This document shows positions 63,880-64,000 of a stretch of DNA of 64,000 nt, piece by piece. The DNA lies in assembly GCF_001625305.1 (NCBI RefSeq), contig NW_017804020.1, forward strand, positions 2,583,896 through 2,647,895. The letters are read 5' to 3'. The notes beneath the pieces were generated by a model that was given only the letters and a program-made list of their open reading frames with translations, did no database searches and was not told where the DNA came from. Position 1 is the first letter of the stretch; each line of letters begins with the position of its first letter. Origin of the DNA: Branchiostoma belcheri. Lineage: Eukaryota; Chordata; Leptocardii; Amphioxiformes; Branchiostomatidae. Position numbers and translations under genes: made by a program.

Positions 63880-64000
63880 TGCATGTGCACCTTGACCCCA
63901 GGAAGAATAGTGCTTTTAAGCACTAATGGGGATCGTAATAAACAAACAAACAAACCTTAGTGCACCCATGTTTGGAGCTGTGCACCCATGATCTTTTCCG
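63880..64000 (+). mobile_element. GTGCACCC element with a nested LINE/SINE 3' tail
   Basis: GCATGTGCACCTT and AGTGCACCCATGTTTGGAGC match GCGTGTGCACCTTAGTGCAC (42886) but are separated by about 65 bases that end AATGGGGATCGTAATAAACA then (CAAA)n. ACCTT appears on both sides of the insert, consistent with a 5-bp target duplication. Cut by the window end. Confidence 0.55.

Overview
The window looks like part of an animal nuclear genome. Genes have many exons with GT-AG introns, and introns and intergenic DNA are full of short inverted-repeat elements, tRNA-derived SINEs and microsatellites. Gene content (one MAGI scaffold gene, compact TRPC-like channels in tandem) and repeat style suggest an invertebrate deuterostome, most likely amphioxus (Branchiostoma). 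That species call is inference from gene and repeat style; no species-specific marker was tested.

Layout on the + strand. (1) 155-13606: the 3' half of a MAGI-family gene, 11 exons with three PDZ domains and a proline-rich C-terminal tail, followed by a long probable 3' UTR. (2) 17582-40793: three complete TRPC-like cation channel genes in tandem, same strand and almost the same exon plan (A 17582-23269, 717 aa; B 24334-31591, 731 aa; C 32560-40793, 729 aa). Exon phases join correctly throughout. All three keep the ankyrin/TRP_2 N-terminus, six-helix core, pore, TRP-box region and the conserved R-Y helix near the C-terminus. They stop just after that helix, and the classical EWKFAR box has diverged. 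Gene B has an extra intron, a changed pore motif (LSW for LFW) and a duplicated copy of the start of its last exon. Gene C uses a GC-AG intron. (3) 41.5-46.4 kb: a duplicated promoter/first-exon cassette, a possible two-exon ORF and a row of seven related exon-like units that are stop-rich and probably non-coding. (4) 46.5-49.95 kb: a 3.4-kb imperfect palindrome. (5) 50-55 kb: AT-rich DNA with no gene that I can support, containing a hAT-like MITE with a perfect 8-bp target duplication. (6) 55081-60824: a very young LTR retrotransposon with near-identical LTRs and a TCGC target duplication, carrying only a zinc-knuckle gag-like ORF and no pol. It split a third copy of the first-exon cassette (minus strand) seven bases after its ATG. 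(7) 62606 to the end: the first exons of an unrecognised coiled-coil protein gene that leaves the window.

The three channels would be expected to act at membranes, alone or as mixed tetramers. MAGI proteins scaffold junctional and receptor complexes; nothing here shows that the two systems interact. Most of the remaining sequence is transposable-element history. At least six recurrent inverted-repeat families can be recognised within the window from repeated copies alone, and several microsatellites lie inside these elements or directly against splice sites.
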